Shown here piece by piece: positions 17,358 to 26,488 of a stretch of 64,000 bases of DNA. The DNA is from Acinetobacter sp. CFCC 10889 (GTDB lineage: Bacteria; Pseudomonadota; Gammaproteobacteria; Pseudomonadales; Moraxellaceae): contig NZ_LQXQ01000017.1 of assembly GCF_003268395.1 (NCBI RefSeq), forward strand, positions 18,728-82,727. The letters are read 5' to 3'. Position 1 is the stretch's first letter. The number at the start of each line of letters is the position of its first letter. Under the pieces are notes generated by a model that was not told where the DNA came from, made no database searches, and worked only from the letters and a program-made list of their open reading frames with translations. Both the position numbers and the translations under genes were made by a program.

Positions 17358-17879
17358 TTAGGCTTTAAGTAAATCTTTAAACTGACTTTGTAGTTTCATT
17401 AACTTGGGTGGAATCGCAAAGTTACAATAACCTTGTGAAGGATTTTTTGCATAATAATTCTGGTGATAATCTTCAGCAGGGTAGAACGTTGGCACAGGAG
17501 AAAGCGCTATGACAATATCTAAATCTTGCGCTGTTAATTCTGCAATATAAGCTTCAGCTTGTACTTTTTGCTCATCATTAAAATAGTAAATCACTGAGCG
17601 ATATTGTGTACCGATATCATTGCCTTGACGGTTCAGTGTTGTTGGATCGTGAGTGGTGAAAAAAACATTCAGTAATTGTTTAAAACTGATTTGCTGCTCA
17701 TCGAAATCAATCAAAATCACTTCTGCATGATTGGTATTACCTGTGCAGATCTGCTCATACGTTGGATTTATGGTATCGCCACCTGCATAACCACTGATGA
17801 CTTTTTCTACGCCCTTCAGCTGTAAAAATACGGCTTCAGTACACCAAAAGCACCCACCACCCAATAATGCTTGTTGCAT
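17358..17879 (-). CDS. msrA: Peptide-methionine (S)-S-oxide reductase
   Basis: About 173 residues. [11 protein letters not shown] near the N-terminus contains the catalytic cysteine of MsrA, and [23 protein letters not shown] is a hallmark (glutamate and tyrosine of the active site). It reduces the S-epimer of methionine sulfoxide in proteins, with thioredoxin recycling. The ATG at 17879 has AGGAGA upstream; a GTG at 17882 is less likely. Length is normal for cytosolic MsrA. Single gene, ending at the shared terminator. Confidence 0.95.
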   Translation of the reverse strand: MQQALLGGGCFWCTEAVFLQLKGVEKVISGYAGGDTINPTYEQICTGNTNHAEVILIDFDEQQISFKQLLNVFFTTHDPTTLNRQGNDIGTQYRSVIYYFNDEQKVQAEAYIAELTAQDLDIVIALSPVPTFYPAEDYHQNYYAKNPSQGYCNFAIPPKLMKLQSQFKDLLKA

Positions 17880-17980
17880 CACGATCTCCTTTCTATTTTA
17901 TTTTCTAGATCAAAAAGAAAAATGAAACAGCACAAAAACCTAACAATGCAAATTTTGATGCTGTTTGAATATGTCCAAAA

Positions 17981-18406
17981 TTATGGCGCAGTGTGGTATT
18001 GCAGAACAACATTGCCATGTTTATCCAATAACTTTAAGGTTTGATTATAGACTTGATAGCCCATGACTTGCTTTAGGGCAGTATTGTATTTTGCAACAAC
18101 ATCCATATTATTTTGACAGAGCATTTTAGTTGAAGCGATTTCACCGAGGTTTAAACGGTGATCTTTGACTGCATAATTGCCCATGACACGGTTACAACCA
18201 TCTGAGCCACTGATACGTAAATCACTGCCAAATTGAATGATGGGTGTCTCGGCTTTTTTTGCAAATTCAGTTGCACCGATATGGGTCATGACCCAAGTTT
18301 TATTTTGCAATAATGCTAAGTTTTCTTGTTGTTGTAGGGACTGTGTGGTTGAACAGCCTACGATTGTTGCAGATACAAGACCAACCCATAACAGATTTTT
18401 TAGCAT
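17981..18406 (-). CDS. META-domain (HslJ-like) lipoprotein
   Basis: A 141-residue protein with a lipoprotein signal (MLKNLLWVGLVSATIVGC, lipid on Cys18). The mature part fits the META/HslJ fold: NKTWVMTHIGA, then IIQFGSDLRISGSDGCNRVMGNY and a pair of cysteines (DGCN, MLCQNN) also seen in family members. E. coli HslJ is a heat-induced outer-membrane protein linked to novobiocin resistance; other META proteins are uncharacterised. It probably lies in the outer membrane facing the periplasm. No operon partner is evident. Confidence 0.8.
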   Translation of the reverse strand: MLKNLLWVGLVSATIVGCSTTQSLQQQENLALLQNKTWVMTHIGATEFAKKAETPIIQFGSDLRISGSDGCNRVMGNYAVKDHRLNLGEIASTKMLCQNNMDVVAKYNTALKQVMGYQVYNQTLKLLDKHGNVVLQYHTAP

Positions 18407-18500
18407 GATGTTCTCAAAAATATAGATTGCCTCTATATAAACAAAAAATCATGCAAATCACTAGCTTGACAATGTATCTAAGCGTTAAAAAATTGCTGAA

Positions 18501-19568
18501 TTATGAACCCTTTGTGACGGTTTTTACTAAGCCTGCACGAATGACTTTGGAATAGTTCTCACTACTTTGATATTTAAAATGTTTAAACTGATCTGTACGT
18601 GGGTTGACATGCGCATGCTGATACCATTGCTTCATATTCCACTGAGAGTCCAAAGCCCCCAAGTCATAGAGATAATTTGGTAAATAACCTGATGCCAGCA
18701 AGCGATAATCAATCGGTAATTCTTTTGGTGAAATGGCTTGGATCATGTCAAAAACCAAAGTGGTACAGTTGCTGGTTAGGGTGTTATACCATTTTGGTTG
18801 TTGTGCTAACTCATCGGTTTTACTCAAATATTCTTCGAATAAAGCACGAGTTTCAGCTTTTTGCATATTGATTGGGAAAAAATACACCTGTTCATTACGT
18901 GCATTGCTACGTGTATAAATCAAATCTTTTTCATCTGCGGCAATCAGACTTAGTTCGTATTTACGGAAAAATCCACCAATTGCTGAAAAACTTTCGGTTT
19001 TTTCCTTACGGATTTCAATCGAAAAGACCAAGGGTTTTTGGTCCGAAAAATCAAAACTCACTAAAGTATGCGCAATTTGTGGACCCATCCAATAAGAGGT
19101 AATGATATTGACCCCTGTGATGTTATTTAAGTTATAACTTCGTGTGTCCCAGTGAGCATCGTACTGATCTTCAGTTTTCCAATCAAAATTTCGAACGTTC
19201 TGAATAGTGACAATATCCCCTTGTTTTTTATAGGTAAATAAGCGATCTACTTCAGGATTCCAGTCACGATCTTGTTTGGCAGGAATATTAAAATACCACA
19301 GTAAACTCAGTAAAAAAGCCACCACATAAATGAGAATATCTTTAAATCGGCTAAAAATATTTTGTCGAATATAAATGCCTAAAATACTGAGTGAAAATAC
19401 AATCCAAATTCCGATAAGAACACGACTAAATAGCATCCCCAAAGGTTCTTGAAACCAAATGACACCGCATAGCCAAAGAGAAGAAATGACCACAAAAAGG
19501 CTAAAAATGGAATGGAGTAATCCCATTCCAAAGCGATGAAAAATTGATTTTTTTTGGAATTCTTGCAT
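18501..19568 (-). CDS. DUF4105 (Lnb N-terminal periplasmic-like) membrane protein
   Basis: A 355-residue protein. About residues 10-100 hold three or four membrane helices; the rest matches DUF4105: NIPAKQDRDWNPEVDRLF, VNIITSYWMGPQIAHTLVSF and NCTTLVFDMI. In that family the Asn-Cys-Thr region suggests a papain-like cysteine hydrolase fold (NlpC-type), facing the periplasm. The substrate is unknown; a cell-envelope role is likely. It follows folA on the same strand by about 28 bases and may be in the thyA-folA transcription unit. Confidence 0.8.
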   Translation of the reverse strand: MQEFQKKSIFHRFGMGLLHSIFSLFVVISSLWLCGVIWFQEPLGMLFSRVLIGIWIVFSLSILGIYIRQNIFSRFKDILIYVVAFLLSLLWYFNIPAKQDRDWNPEVDRLFTYKKQGDIVTIQNVRNFDWKTEDQYDAHWDTRSYNLNNITGVNIITSYWMGPQIAHTLVSFDFSDQKPLVFSIEIRKEKTESFSAIGGFFRKYELSLIAADEKDLIYTRSNARNEQVYFFPINMQKAETRALFEEYLSKTDELAQQPKWYNTLTSNCTTLVFDMIQAISPKELPIDYRLLASGYLPNYLYDLGALDSQWNMKQWYQHAHVNPRTDQFKHFKYQSSENYSKVIRAGLVKTVTKGS

Positions 19569-19596
19569 ATTTCAAAGTCATGATTTGAATTAATGC

Positions 19597-20109
19597 TTAT
19601 TTTCGATAAGTTGCGAACTCAAAAGCAATAGCTGTTTTGTCATCAATATGTGATTCAGATGCGACTTTTTTAAATTCAGCAGGAATCGCAGGATAATGTG
19701 CATCACCTTGTACATCGAGTTCAACATGGGTAAGTTCTAAACGATCTGCCATGTGAATGGTTTGTTTAAAAATTTCACCACCACCAATGATAAAAATCGT
19801 ATCAGGTTTTTCTGAAGCCAATACATCGGGAATGGCTTGTTCTAAAGCATCTTCAATACTGTGTGCTGTTTTTACACCATCAAATGACCAATTTTGATCA
19901 CGGGTAATCACCCAATTGACACGTTTTGGCAGGGTACGTCCCATTGATTCAAGGGTTTTACGTCCCATTACCACTACACCGCCTTGGGTGATTTCTTTGA
20001 AGTGTTTTAGGTCGGCTGAAATATGCCAAGGAAGATCATTACCTTTGCCAATACAATGTTGCTGATCCATTGCAACGACATGTACAACTTCTAAATTTTT
20101 AAATGTCAT
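19597..20109 (-). CDS. folA: Dihydrofolate reductase
   Basis: About 170 residues. The N-terminus (VHVVAMDQQHCIGKGNDLPW) holds the substrate loop with Trp, and VVMGRKTLESMG and FIIGGGEIFKQ are NADPH-site motifs. It reduces dihydrofolate to tetrahydrofolate with NADPH and is the target of trimethoprim. The frame extends to a GTG at 20136, but the ATG at 20109 matches the family N-terminus. It lies 110 bases after thyA on the same strand; ThyA makes the dihydrofolate that FolA recycles. Confidence 0.95.
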   Translation of the reverse strand: MTFKNLEVVHVVAMDQQHCIGKGNDLPWHISADLKHFKEITQGGVVVMGRKTLESMGRTLPKRVNWVITRDQNWSFDGVKTAHSIEDALEQAIPDVLASEKPDTIFIIGGGEIFKQTIHMADRLELTHVELDVQGDAHYPAIPAEFKKVASESHIDDKTAIAFEFATYRK

Positions 20110-20218
20110 AGTAAACTCATTTTTAATCCCTTCCACTTACACAGTAATGCAGCTCATCTTTTTAGAGGAAGTAACTGCTAGAAGGAGGAAGGGAATTTAT
20201 CAATACATTATTTTAAAA

Positions 20219-21061
20219 TCAAACTGCTACAGGTGCTTTAATTGCAGGATGTGATTCATAACCTACAATTTCAATATCTTCAAATTTAAAATCGAAAATG
20301 TCTGTAATTTCAGGATTGAGTTTTAATTGACATAAAGGCAATGGTTCACGGCTCAATTGTAATTGTGCTTGTTCAAAATGGTTGGCATATAAATGTGTAT
20401 CGCCACCTGTCCAAACGAAGTCCCCCACACCTAAGCCACACACTTGCGCGATCATGTGTGTGAGCAGGGCATAGCTTGCGATATTAAACGGCACACCGAG
20501 AAATACATCGGCACTGCGTTGGTAGAGCTGACAAGATAATTTGCCATTTTGTACAAAGAACTGGAACAAGGTATGACACGGTGGCAATGCAACATTACCC
20601 GCTTCATTCGGATTCCAACCAGACACGATTAAGCGACGAGAGTTTGGATTGGTTTTGATTTCATTGATCAACCATTTGATTTGATCAAAACCATCATTTT
20701 CATACAAACCATCGGCTTTTTTGGTTGCACCAAAGTTACGCCATTGATGACCATAGACAGGACCAAGCTCACCTTCAGGACGACCAAAACGTGCAGTTTG
20801 TTCAGCAGTCGACCATTCATCCCAAATCGATACTTTATTGTCCTTTAAATATTGAACATTGGTATCACCTTTAAGAAACCATAACAGTTCAATCACAATC
20901 GAACGGAAATGGACTTTTTTGGTGGTGAGTAGTGGAAAGCCTTTAGATAGGTCAAAACGCATTTGATGACCAAATACAGAACGTGTTCCTGTGCCTGTAC
21001 GGTCGCCTTTGTCGCCACCATTGTCGAGGATGTGTTGTAGAAGGTCTAAATACGCTTTCAT
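20219..21061 (-). CDS. thyA: Thymidylate synthase
   Basis: A 280-residue protein. The catalytic cysteine is in [12 protein letters not shown], preceded by the family motif [10 protein letters not shown], and followed by [18 protein letters not shown] for folate and dUMP binding. It methylates dUMP to dTMP using methylene-THF, releasing dihydrofolate. Length is slightly above E. coli ThyA (264), as is usual in this group. In many gammaproteobacteria lgt precedes thyA directly; here a cassette of five genes lies between. Confidence 0.96.
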   Translation of the reverse strand: MKAYLDLLQHILDNGGDKGDRTGTGTRSVFGHQMRFDLSKGFPLLTTKKVHFRSIVIELLWFLKGDTNVQYLKDNKVSIWDEWSTAEQTARFGRPEGELGPVYGHQWRNFGATKKADGLYENDGFDQIKWLINEIKTNPNSRRLIVSGWNPNEAGNVALPPCHTLFQFFVQNGKLSCQLYQRSADVFLGVPFNIASYALLTHMIAQVCGLGVGDFVWTGGDTHLYANHFEQAQLQLSREPLPLCQLKLNPEITDIFDFKFEDIEIVGYESHPAIKAPVAV

Positions 21062-21207
21062 ATTGATTCCAGATTAGGCTCGTGCGCTTTGAAATGTTCA
21101 GCGACATTTCATGGCGTTTTGCGTTGAGCGTGTCATACTTTTGCTTAACTGAGCAGTTTATACTAAAGTTGTTTTTATTTTAATAGTGATAACAAGAGAG
21201 AAAAACA

Positions 21208-22016
21208 ATGGAGATCAGCTGGAACACGCTTCCTGAATTTATTCAACAATATAAGCCACAGATTTGGCAACAAAAAAGTCTGTGATTGAGTTAAATTTAA
21301 CACCTGCTGAGGATTTGACTGTATGGCAAAGTAAAGTGGGTGGTGATCCGTATTTTCCTTTAAGTCTAGACTATCCACAGAATGAAGAAAGTCGAGCTTT
21401 AGTTTTATTGGCACAGATTAATTTTGCTGAATTACCTGAAAATACGGTGTATCCAAGTGCAGGTATTTTGCAATTTTTTATTGATATTGAAGATGATTTA
21501 TGGGGTTTAGATTTTGATGAGCCACAAAATCAAAATAATTTCCGTATCATTTTTCATGAACAAGTTACACAAGATGTTGCACAATTGTTGCAGGAATTTC
21601 CGATACAAGATTTGGATCAGGACATGAACCCTGTGACAGGGCAGTATGCTGTACAGTTTGTGGCAGATGAACGTTATATTTCAATAGGTGATCATGCTTT
21701 TGCTGAGACCATCTTTGATCCTTATGGCTTAGAGGGTGAACAGGTGGATGAAGAAGAAATCTATGATCAGTATGATGAGACATTTAGTGCGAGTGGTCAT
21801 CATTTAGGCGGTTATCCTTACTTCACACAAGATGATCCTCGTGGTAATGATGAGCGTTTTAAAGACTATGTTTTGCTATTTCAGCTTGATAGTTCGGGAC
21901 AGGAAGATGTCGAAATTTTATGGGGAGATTGTGGTGTTGCCAATTTCTTCATTCATCCTGATGATTTGAAAAAGCGTGATTTTTCCAAAGTAATGTATAA
22001 CTGGGATTGTTCTTAA
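21208..22016 (+). pseudogene. DUF1963 (YwqG-like) protein, frameshifted near the N-terminus
   Basis: From the ATG at 21208 the frame encodes MEISWNTLPEFIQQYKPQIW and then stops; the downstream frame (from about 21264 to 22016) encodes the remaining about 245 residues. Between them is A6 at 21272-21277; a seventh A gives QQKKSVIELN and makes one continuous protein of about 269 residues. The paralogue at 23834 has the matching N-terminus (LPEQFRPLIKTIESTL), which supports this repair. DUF1963 features include GGDPYFPLSLDYP, LLAQINFAELP, HHLGGYPYF, and the ending FFIHPDDLKKRDFSKV. Function is unknown. It is divergent from thyA. Confidence 0.8.
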
Positions 22017-22349
22017 TGATCTAAACTCAATGGTATGAGGGAGATCAGGTTGAGGGAATGCAGCTCAATAGACCTATTAAGGGATAGGTCTATTTTGTGA
22101 TATGTTTCACAATAAGTTTTTATTGCATAAAAAATGATAATAATATATTTAAAATTGATATAGAAAATATTTCCGAAAAAGGAGCGTAGAAAGAGCAACT
22201 TAAACTATTCTCATTTACATTCACAAATTTTATTACATTTACATTAACCACTTTTTAAGAATCTATGGCTAGTATCACTGCTTCTTTCATGAGTGTATTG
22301 GTCTTTTTATGGTAGGACAGGTTCAAAGAAACAAGGATGAGGTTGAGCA
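22017..22349. other. Non-coding gap between the DUF1963 gene and the amidase gene
   Basis: 333 bases. It holds a terminator at 22067-22097 and then an AT-rich stretch which must carry the amidase promoter; no gene or further structure was identified. A GGATGAGG ribosome binding site lies before 22350. Confidence 0.6.
22067..22097 (+). terminator. Terminator after the DUF1963 gene
   Basis: Eleven-base perfect stem aatagacctat / ataggtctatt (22067-22077, 22084-22094), six-base loop, short T-run. Confidence 0.85.
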
Positions 22350-22898
22350 ATGATCGTCGATTTAAATACTCAACCCGTATCAGATGTACACGCAAGCCAT
22401 ACTGCGAGTCAGTTTATTTTTCAACTTGAACATGGTTCTTTCTATCCTCAGCAAGAGGATTTTGACCCAACAGCAATTATTCAAAAAAATAAATTGAAAG
22501 TTGCACAAGCCAATCAGTTTTCATTGAGCAATGCATTTCAAATTGATATTGATAAATTTATTAATAAATTAGACAGTATTTCTGCACGTACCAGTTCAGC
22601 ACGTTGTGCACGAAGTATTCGTATCGCTTTGCAAACGGCAGGTGCTAAATTTACCAATCATCCTGTTGCTGCAGCAGATTGGGGCGGAACGCTCGAAGAA
22701 ATCGGTTATAAGCAAATTCAACCCGCTTTTGATAATCCGCAAGAAGGTGATATTTATATTATCGATCGTACCCGTAAACATCGTTATGGGCATATTGCAG
22801 GTTATACAGGTACGGAATGGGTTTCGGACTTTAAACAACGTAGCTATGATGTTTACAAAGGCGATGTGACTTATAAATATTATCGTTTACAAGCTTAA
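22350..22898 (+). CDS. Predicted CHAP/NlpC-like peptidoglycan amidase without signal peptide
   Basis: A 182-residue protein. The C-terminal about 110 residues look like a cysteine peptidase of the CHAP/NlpC type: a Cys within a helix (SSARCARSIRIALQTAG), then EGDIYIIDRTRKHRYGHIAGY with the expected catalytic His, and WVSDFKQRSYDVY near the end. Proteins of this layout cleave peptidoglycan stem peptides and are found in phage lysins and T6SS amidase effectors. There is no signal peptide, so it would need a holin or a secretion apparatus to reach the wall; no phage genes are near. The N-terminal about 70 residues are of unknown kind. Neighbours are DUF1963 and two membrane proteins. Confidence 0.65.
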   Translation: MIVDLNTQPVSDVHASHTASQFIFQLEHGSFYPQQEDFDPTAIIQKNKLKVAQANQFSLSNAFQIDIDKFINKLDSISARTSSARCARSIRIALQTAGAKFTNHPVAAADWGGTLEEIGYKQIQPAFDNPQEGDIYIIDRTRKHRYGHIAGYTGTEWVSDFKQRSYDVYKGDVTYKYYRLQA

Positions 22899-22975
22899 TC
22901 ATCTTGATTTCAAAGACATTTTTAGATGAAAATGGCTAGATTAAAAAGGAAGCTTATTCGGGAAAATCTTCCTTT

Positions 22976-23347
22976 TTAATCCGTACGTTTGGCACGATTT
23001 TCATAATTTGCAATGAGAATGAAGCCAAGTGCCATAAAGCCAAAACATTGCAAGATCAGGTAAATCAGGTCTTGCTTTGGTAGAAACCATGTCATGATTG
23101 CCAAAGCGAAAATAGGGAATAGCGCAGTCAATATTTTCAAAAGTTTAACCTGAATGCTGGATGCCAATATTTTCAAACTGAGCTGTTTTAACACATGTAA
23201 AGCAATGCCTATTGCTAAACTGATTGCGACAAATAATGGACTAAGTTTGGCAATACTTGAACAATAATAAATTGCTATACATAGCATGATGCTGACGATT
23301 AATTTAACTTGTCGTGTGCAGCGTTCGGAATACCAAAAATCTAGCAT
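22976..23347 (-). CDS. Predicted membrane protein, paralogue of the adjacent gene
   Basis: A 123-residue protein with four hydrophobic segments, beginning MLDFWYSERC. It resembles its neighbour (MLEFWFDPQT) in its N-terminal pattern, length, and the C-terminal stretch CFGFMALGFILIANYENR against GIGFMALAVCLFSPLS. No known family is recognised. Only two bases separate it from that gene, so the two are co-transcribed. They are convergent with the amidase gene. A role as membrane immunity proteins is a guess from the context only. Confidence 0.6.
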   Translation of the reverse strand: MLDFWYSERCTRQVKLIVSIMLCIAIYYCSSIAKLSPLFVAISLAIGIALHVLKQLSLKILASSIQVKLLKILTALFPIFALAIMTWFLPKQDLIYLILQCFGFMALGFILIANYENRAKRTD

Positions 23348-23349
23348 GG

Positions 23350-23733
23350 TTAAGGCGCTTGTGTTGGTTTATTTTGATGAAGTAATGACAAGGGTGAAAA
23401 TAAACACACTGCCAATGCCATAAAGCCAATGCCTTGAGCACCCGGAATTAAAATTTCTCCTTGATTCATATTTTTAAAGATCAATGCCAATAACAGTGCG
23501 ATTGGAATCCATGTCAGTATGCGATACACAATACCTGTGGGATTTTTTGCTGCAAAATGTATTTTACAATAACGACAGATGAGAAAAATTACTCCCGTTG
23601 CAACAAACATTAAGATCGCTGTATATGCCAAAGGTTGCATGCGATAGAGCAATACAGTGGCAATGGCGATCACAATCAAGATCAGAAATTTTTTAAAGAC
23701 AGGTGTTTGTGGATCAAACCAAAATTCAAGCAT
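23350..23733 (-). CDS. Predicted membrane protein, paralogue of the adjacent gene
   Basis: A 127-residue protein with four hydrophobic segments and a short polar C-terminus (NKPTQAP). It is the first gene of the pair, followed after two bases by its paralogue. The shared ML(D/E)FW(F/Y) start and GFMAL near the C-terminus show a tandem duplication. No motif points to a function. It is divergent from the second DUF1963 gene. Confidence 0.6.
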   Translation of the reverse strand: MLEFWFDPQTPVFKKFLILIVIAIATVLLYRMQPLAYTAILMFVATGVIFLICRYCKIHFAAKNPTGIVYRILTWIPIALLLALIFKNMNQGEILIPGAQGIGFMALAVCLFSPLSLLHQNKPTQAP

Positions 23734-23833
23734 AATATGTGTGTATGTTCAAAGGATGTTTTTAGTATAAATGAACTTGTTGAAAAGAAGAGTTTTAGTT
23801 ACGTAGTCATCCAAAATAAGATGGAATAGAGAA

Positions 23834-24664
23834 ATGTCAAAAATAGCACAATTACCAGAACAATTTCGCCCTTTAATCAAAACCATCGAATCAACCTTAC
23901 AGACATGTGTCGAATTTGATCGGGAAGAAAAAAGTCATGTGCATTTATGGCAAAGTAATTTGGGGATGTATCCTTATTTTCCTTTGGAGAGTGAATATCC
24001 TTGCTCTCAGGTGAGTAATGAACCTTTGCAATTTTTGGCGCAAATTAATTTTTCAGAAATTCCTCAGTTGGATGGTTTTCCTGAAAAGGGAATTGTGCAG
24101 TTCTATCTCAATATGAAAGCGTGGGATTTGGGCATGGATGAGAGCCTTGAACATGTACAGTTGAATCATCGTGTGCTGTATTTTCCAGAGGTGAATGAAG
24201 ATGAATCCTTACTTAAAACTCGTGAAACACTGAGAAATTTTTCGGAAATTTCTGAGGATGAGGCACAATTATGGGTGGATGGGAGTGCTTTAGCATTTAA
24301 CAAAGCTCAACAATATATGACCTTTTTTGACTACCGTTTTGCACCACTACTTTTTAACCGTCAAGAGGTATATGTCAGTTCGAATTATGAGGATATTTTA
24401 CATGCCTATCAGCATTATCAAATGCCTTATACTGAGGATTTTCAAAGTGAGGGTGGGCATCGAATAGGTGGTTATGCAAATTATCTACATTCCACAGATC
24501 ACCGAACTGAATTTGGCATCGAAGATCATCTGTTGTTAATGCAGTTAGATACAGATGAAGGTTTGGAGTGGTGTGATAGTGGTATTGCACAATGGTATAT
24601 TCACCCCGATGATCTTAAACAATGCGATTTCTCTAAAGTTGTGTTTTTGTGGGCGTGTCATTAA
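23834..24664 (+). CDS. DUF1963 (YwqG-like) protein
   Basis: A 276-residue soluble protein, paralogous to the gene at 21208. Matching blocks are YPYFPLESEYP, FLAQINFSEIPQL, GGHRIGGYANYL, LLLMQLDTDEGLEW, and QWYIHPDDLKQCDFSKVVF. The DUF1963/YwqG family has no proven activity; in Bacillus subtilis ywqG lies next to the ywqH-L toxin cluster, which is suggestive only. The length is complete, and it serves as a template for the N-terminus of its broken paralogue. A strong bidirectional terminator follows. Confidence 0.8.
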   Translation: MSKIAQLPEQFRPLIKTIESTLQTCVEFDREEKSHVHLWQSNLGMYPYFPLESEYPCSQVSNEPLQFLAQINFSEIPQLDGFPEKGIVQFYLNMKAWDLGMDESLEHVQLNHRVLYFPEVNEDESLLKTRETLRNFSEISEDEAQLWVDGSALAFNKAQQYMTFFDYRFAPLLFNRQEVYVSSNYEDILHAYQHYQMPYTEDFQSEGGHRIGGYANYLHSTDHRTEFGIEDHLLLMQLDTDEGLEWCDSGIAQWYIHPDDLKQCDFSKVVFLWACH

Positions 24665-24669
24665 AGAAA

Positions 24670-24700
24670 AAAGCGAATATTTGATTTAAATATTCGCTTT
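24670..24700. terminator. Bidirectional terminator between DUF1963 and lgt
   Basis: Thirteen-base perfect stem aaagcgaatattt / aaatattcgcttt with a five-base loop, lying between convergent genes. Confidence 0.85.
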
Positions 24701-24724
24701 GAGTGGTTTTTAGTTTTTAAATCA

Positions 24725-25543
24725 TTAGGTGTTTTTCTGTGGTCCCCAATCAAAGATTTTCTTTTGATAGGCATACCAAATCATCCATAAGCCAATCAAA
24801 ATCATTGGGAATGATAAAATTTGTCCTTTGGTCATCCAGCCAAATAAGATATAACCTTGGTCTGCGTCAGGTTCACGGAAGAATTCCATAAAGAAGCGAG
24901 CACAGCCATAACCCATTAAGAAAATCGCTGAAACAGCATAACGTGGGCGAGGTTTTGAACTAAACCACCATAAGATGATAAAGAGTAATAAACCCTCACA
25001 CAGGGCTTGATAGAGCTGTGATGGGTGGCGAACTAAGTGTAACGGGTCAGTTGGGAAAATCATGCCCAATGCAAAGTTTGGATCAGATACTTGGCGACCA
25101 TACAATTCACCACCGATAAAATTACCAAAACGACCAAACATTAAACCTGTGGGTACACAGGGTGCGATAAAGTCCAAAGTTTCAAACCATGTCTTTTTGT
25201 ATTTATGACACCATAACAACATCGCAACCATGACACCGAGGAAGCCACCATGAAAGCTCATGCCGCCTGTCCAGACTTTAAATAACCAGATTGGATCAGC
25301 AATAAATTTGTCGAACTCATAAAATAATACGTAACCAATACGTCCACCAAGTACGACACCTAAAGCCCCATAAAATACAAGGTCGGAAACCATTTCTGAA
25401 TTCCAGTTGGTACGTTGTTTTGCGCGATAGGTTGCCAGTCCCCAAGCACATAAAAATGCCAGTAGATACATGACTCCATACCAATGTACTTTCAGTGGAC
25501 CCAGTGCGATTGCGACTGGATCGATATTTGGGTAGGTCAGCAT
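24725..25543 (-). CDS. lgt: Prolipoprotein diacylglyceryl transferase
   Basis: About 272 residues with seven membrane segments. The Lgt signature GRFGNFIGGELYGR is present at about residue 140, and GGRIGYVLFYEF and the conserved His in VHWYGVMYLLAF are visible. It moves a diacylglyceryl group from phosphatidylglycerol to the lipobox cysteine of prolipoproteins in the inner membrane; the META and DUF2846 lipoproteins in this window would be substrates. The ATG at 25543 is chosen over a TTG at 25546. Confidence 0.95.
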   Translation of the reverse strand: MLTYPNIDPVAIALGPLKVHWYGVMYLLAFLCAWGLATYRAKQRTNWNSEMVSDLVFYGALGVVLGGRIGYVLFYEFDKFIADPIWLFKVWTGGMSFHGGFLGVMVAMLLWCHKYKKTWFETLDFIAPCVPTGLMFGRFGNFIGGELYGRQVSDPNFALGMIFPTDPLHLVRHPSQLYQALCEGLLLFIILWWFSSKPRPRYAVSAIFLMGYGCARFFMEFFREPDADQGYILFGWMTKGQILSFPMILIGLWMIWYAYQKKIFDWGPQKNT

Positions 25544-25648
25544 CAAAATTCCTTTGTATTCTGTTTTGCACAGATTTTAGCTGAAAGATATGAAAAATGT
25601 TGTACATTCAATGTGTAAACTTAAAGTAATACAAAATGGAATAAAAAT

Positions 25649-26431
25649 ATGTGTATTGTGGCTTTGGCATGGCAAGTCCTTGAAGATATGCCATTATGTT
25701 TGATTTCAAATCGAGATGAATTTTATCATCGCCCTACTTCACAACTGCATCATTGGGAAAATAGTCCAATTATTGCAGGGCAAGATTTACAATCAGGTGG
25801 CACATGGATGGGGGTGACGGAGCAGGGACGTTGGGCGATTGTCACCAACCATCGGGATGGTCATGATAAAAATACTTATCCCACCTCACGAGGGCATTTG
25901 ATTCAAGCATTTTTAGCGTCAACACAAACTCCGATTCGTTTTGCACAAGACTTAGAAAAACAGCAATGTGACTATGCAGGATTTAACCTATTTATTGGAG
26001 ATCAAAATCAAGCGGTATATATGAGTAATCGTGGTGAAGCTCCTCAGGTCTTAGCCAAAGGTGTTTTTGTGGTGTCTAATGGTTTACTCAGTGAAGATTG
26101 GGAAAAGACCAAACATTTGCGTAAACGTTTTACTCAAGAGTTTTTACCGATGTTGCAATTGTCATCGACACCTGAGCAGGACTTAGAGCATGCTGCGTGG
26201 GATATTTTGCAAGATGAGCGCAAAATTATTCCAGATTTATTACCAAATACAGGCATCAATACTGAAATGGAGCATTTATTGTCTTCGACCTTTATTCAAA
26301 GCCCTGTATATGGTACCCGTTGTTCCAATTTCTTAACTGTTCACAATGATAAAATTCAATGGTTTGAGAAAACTCAACAGGGCGAAAAAGTTGGGGATGT
26401 AGTGAAAGTGAATAGACTGATTTGCAAATAG
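25649..26431 (+). CDS. NRDE/TANGO2-family protein
   Basis: A 260-residue protein beginning MCIVALAWQV with the family motif SNRDEFYHRPT (the NRDE of the name) and SGGTWMGVTEQGRWAIVTNHR further on. A C-terminal YGTRCSNFLTV block matches too. The N-terminal Met-Cys, with Cys2 as a potential nucleophile, links it to Ntn-hydrolase-like folds; a role in heme or lipid handling has been proposed for eukaryotic TANGO2. No defined reaction is known in bacteria. Divergent from lgt, convergent with phoX. Confidence 0.85.
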   Translation: MCIVALAWQVLEDMPLCLISNRDEFYHRPTSQLHHWENSPIIAGQDLQSGGTWMGVTEQGRWAIVTNHRDGHDKNTYPTSRGHLIQAFLASTQTPIRFAQDLEKQQCDYAGFNLFIGDQNQAVYMSNRGEAPQVLAKGVFVVSNGLLSEDWEKTKHLRKRFTQEFLPMLQLSSTPEQDLEHAAWDILQDERKIIPDLLPNTGINTEMEHLLSSTFIQSPVYGTRCSNFLTVHNDKIQWFEKTQQGEKVGDVVKVNRLICK

Positions 26432-26466
26432 AAAACCACATGTACCGAAATACATGTGGCTTTTAT
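26432..26466. terminator. Bidirectional terminator between TANGO2-like gene and phoX
   Basis: Nine-base stem ccacatgta / tacatgtgg with a six-base loop, with T-runs on either strand. Confidence 0.8.
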
Positions 26467-26488
26467 AAATGATCAGTAGCTTGCAGAT

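Noticed and set aside
17883..17980. Terminator between the META lipoprotein gene and msrA
   Set aside because: The repeat aaacagca / tgctgttt is too far apart (about 26 bases) for a convincing hairpin.
22350..22898. Prophage endolysin
   Set aside because: No holin, integrase, capsid or tail genes occur nearby.
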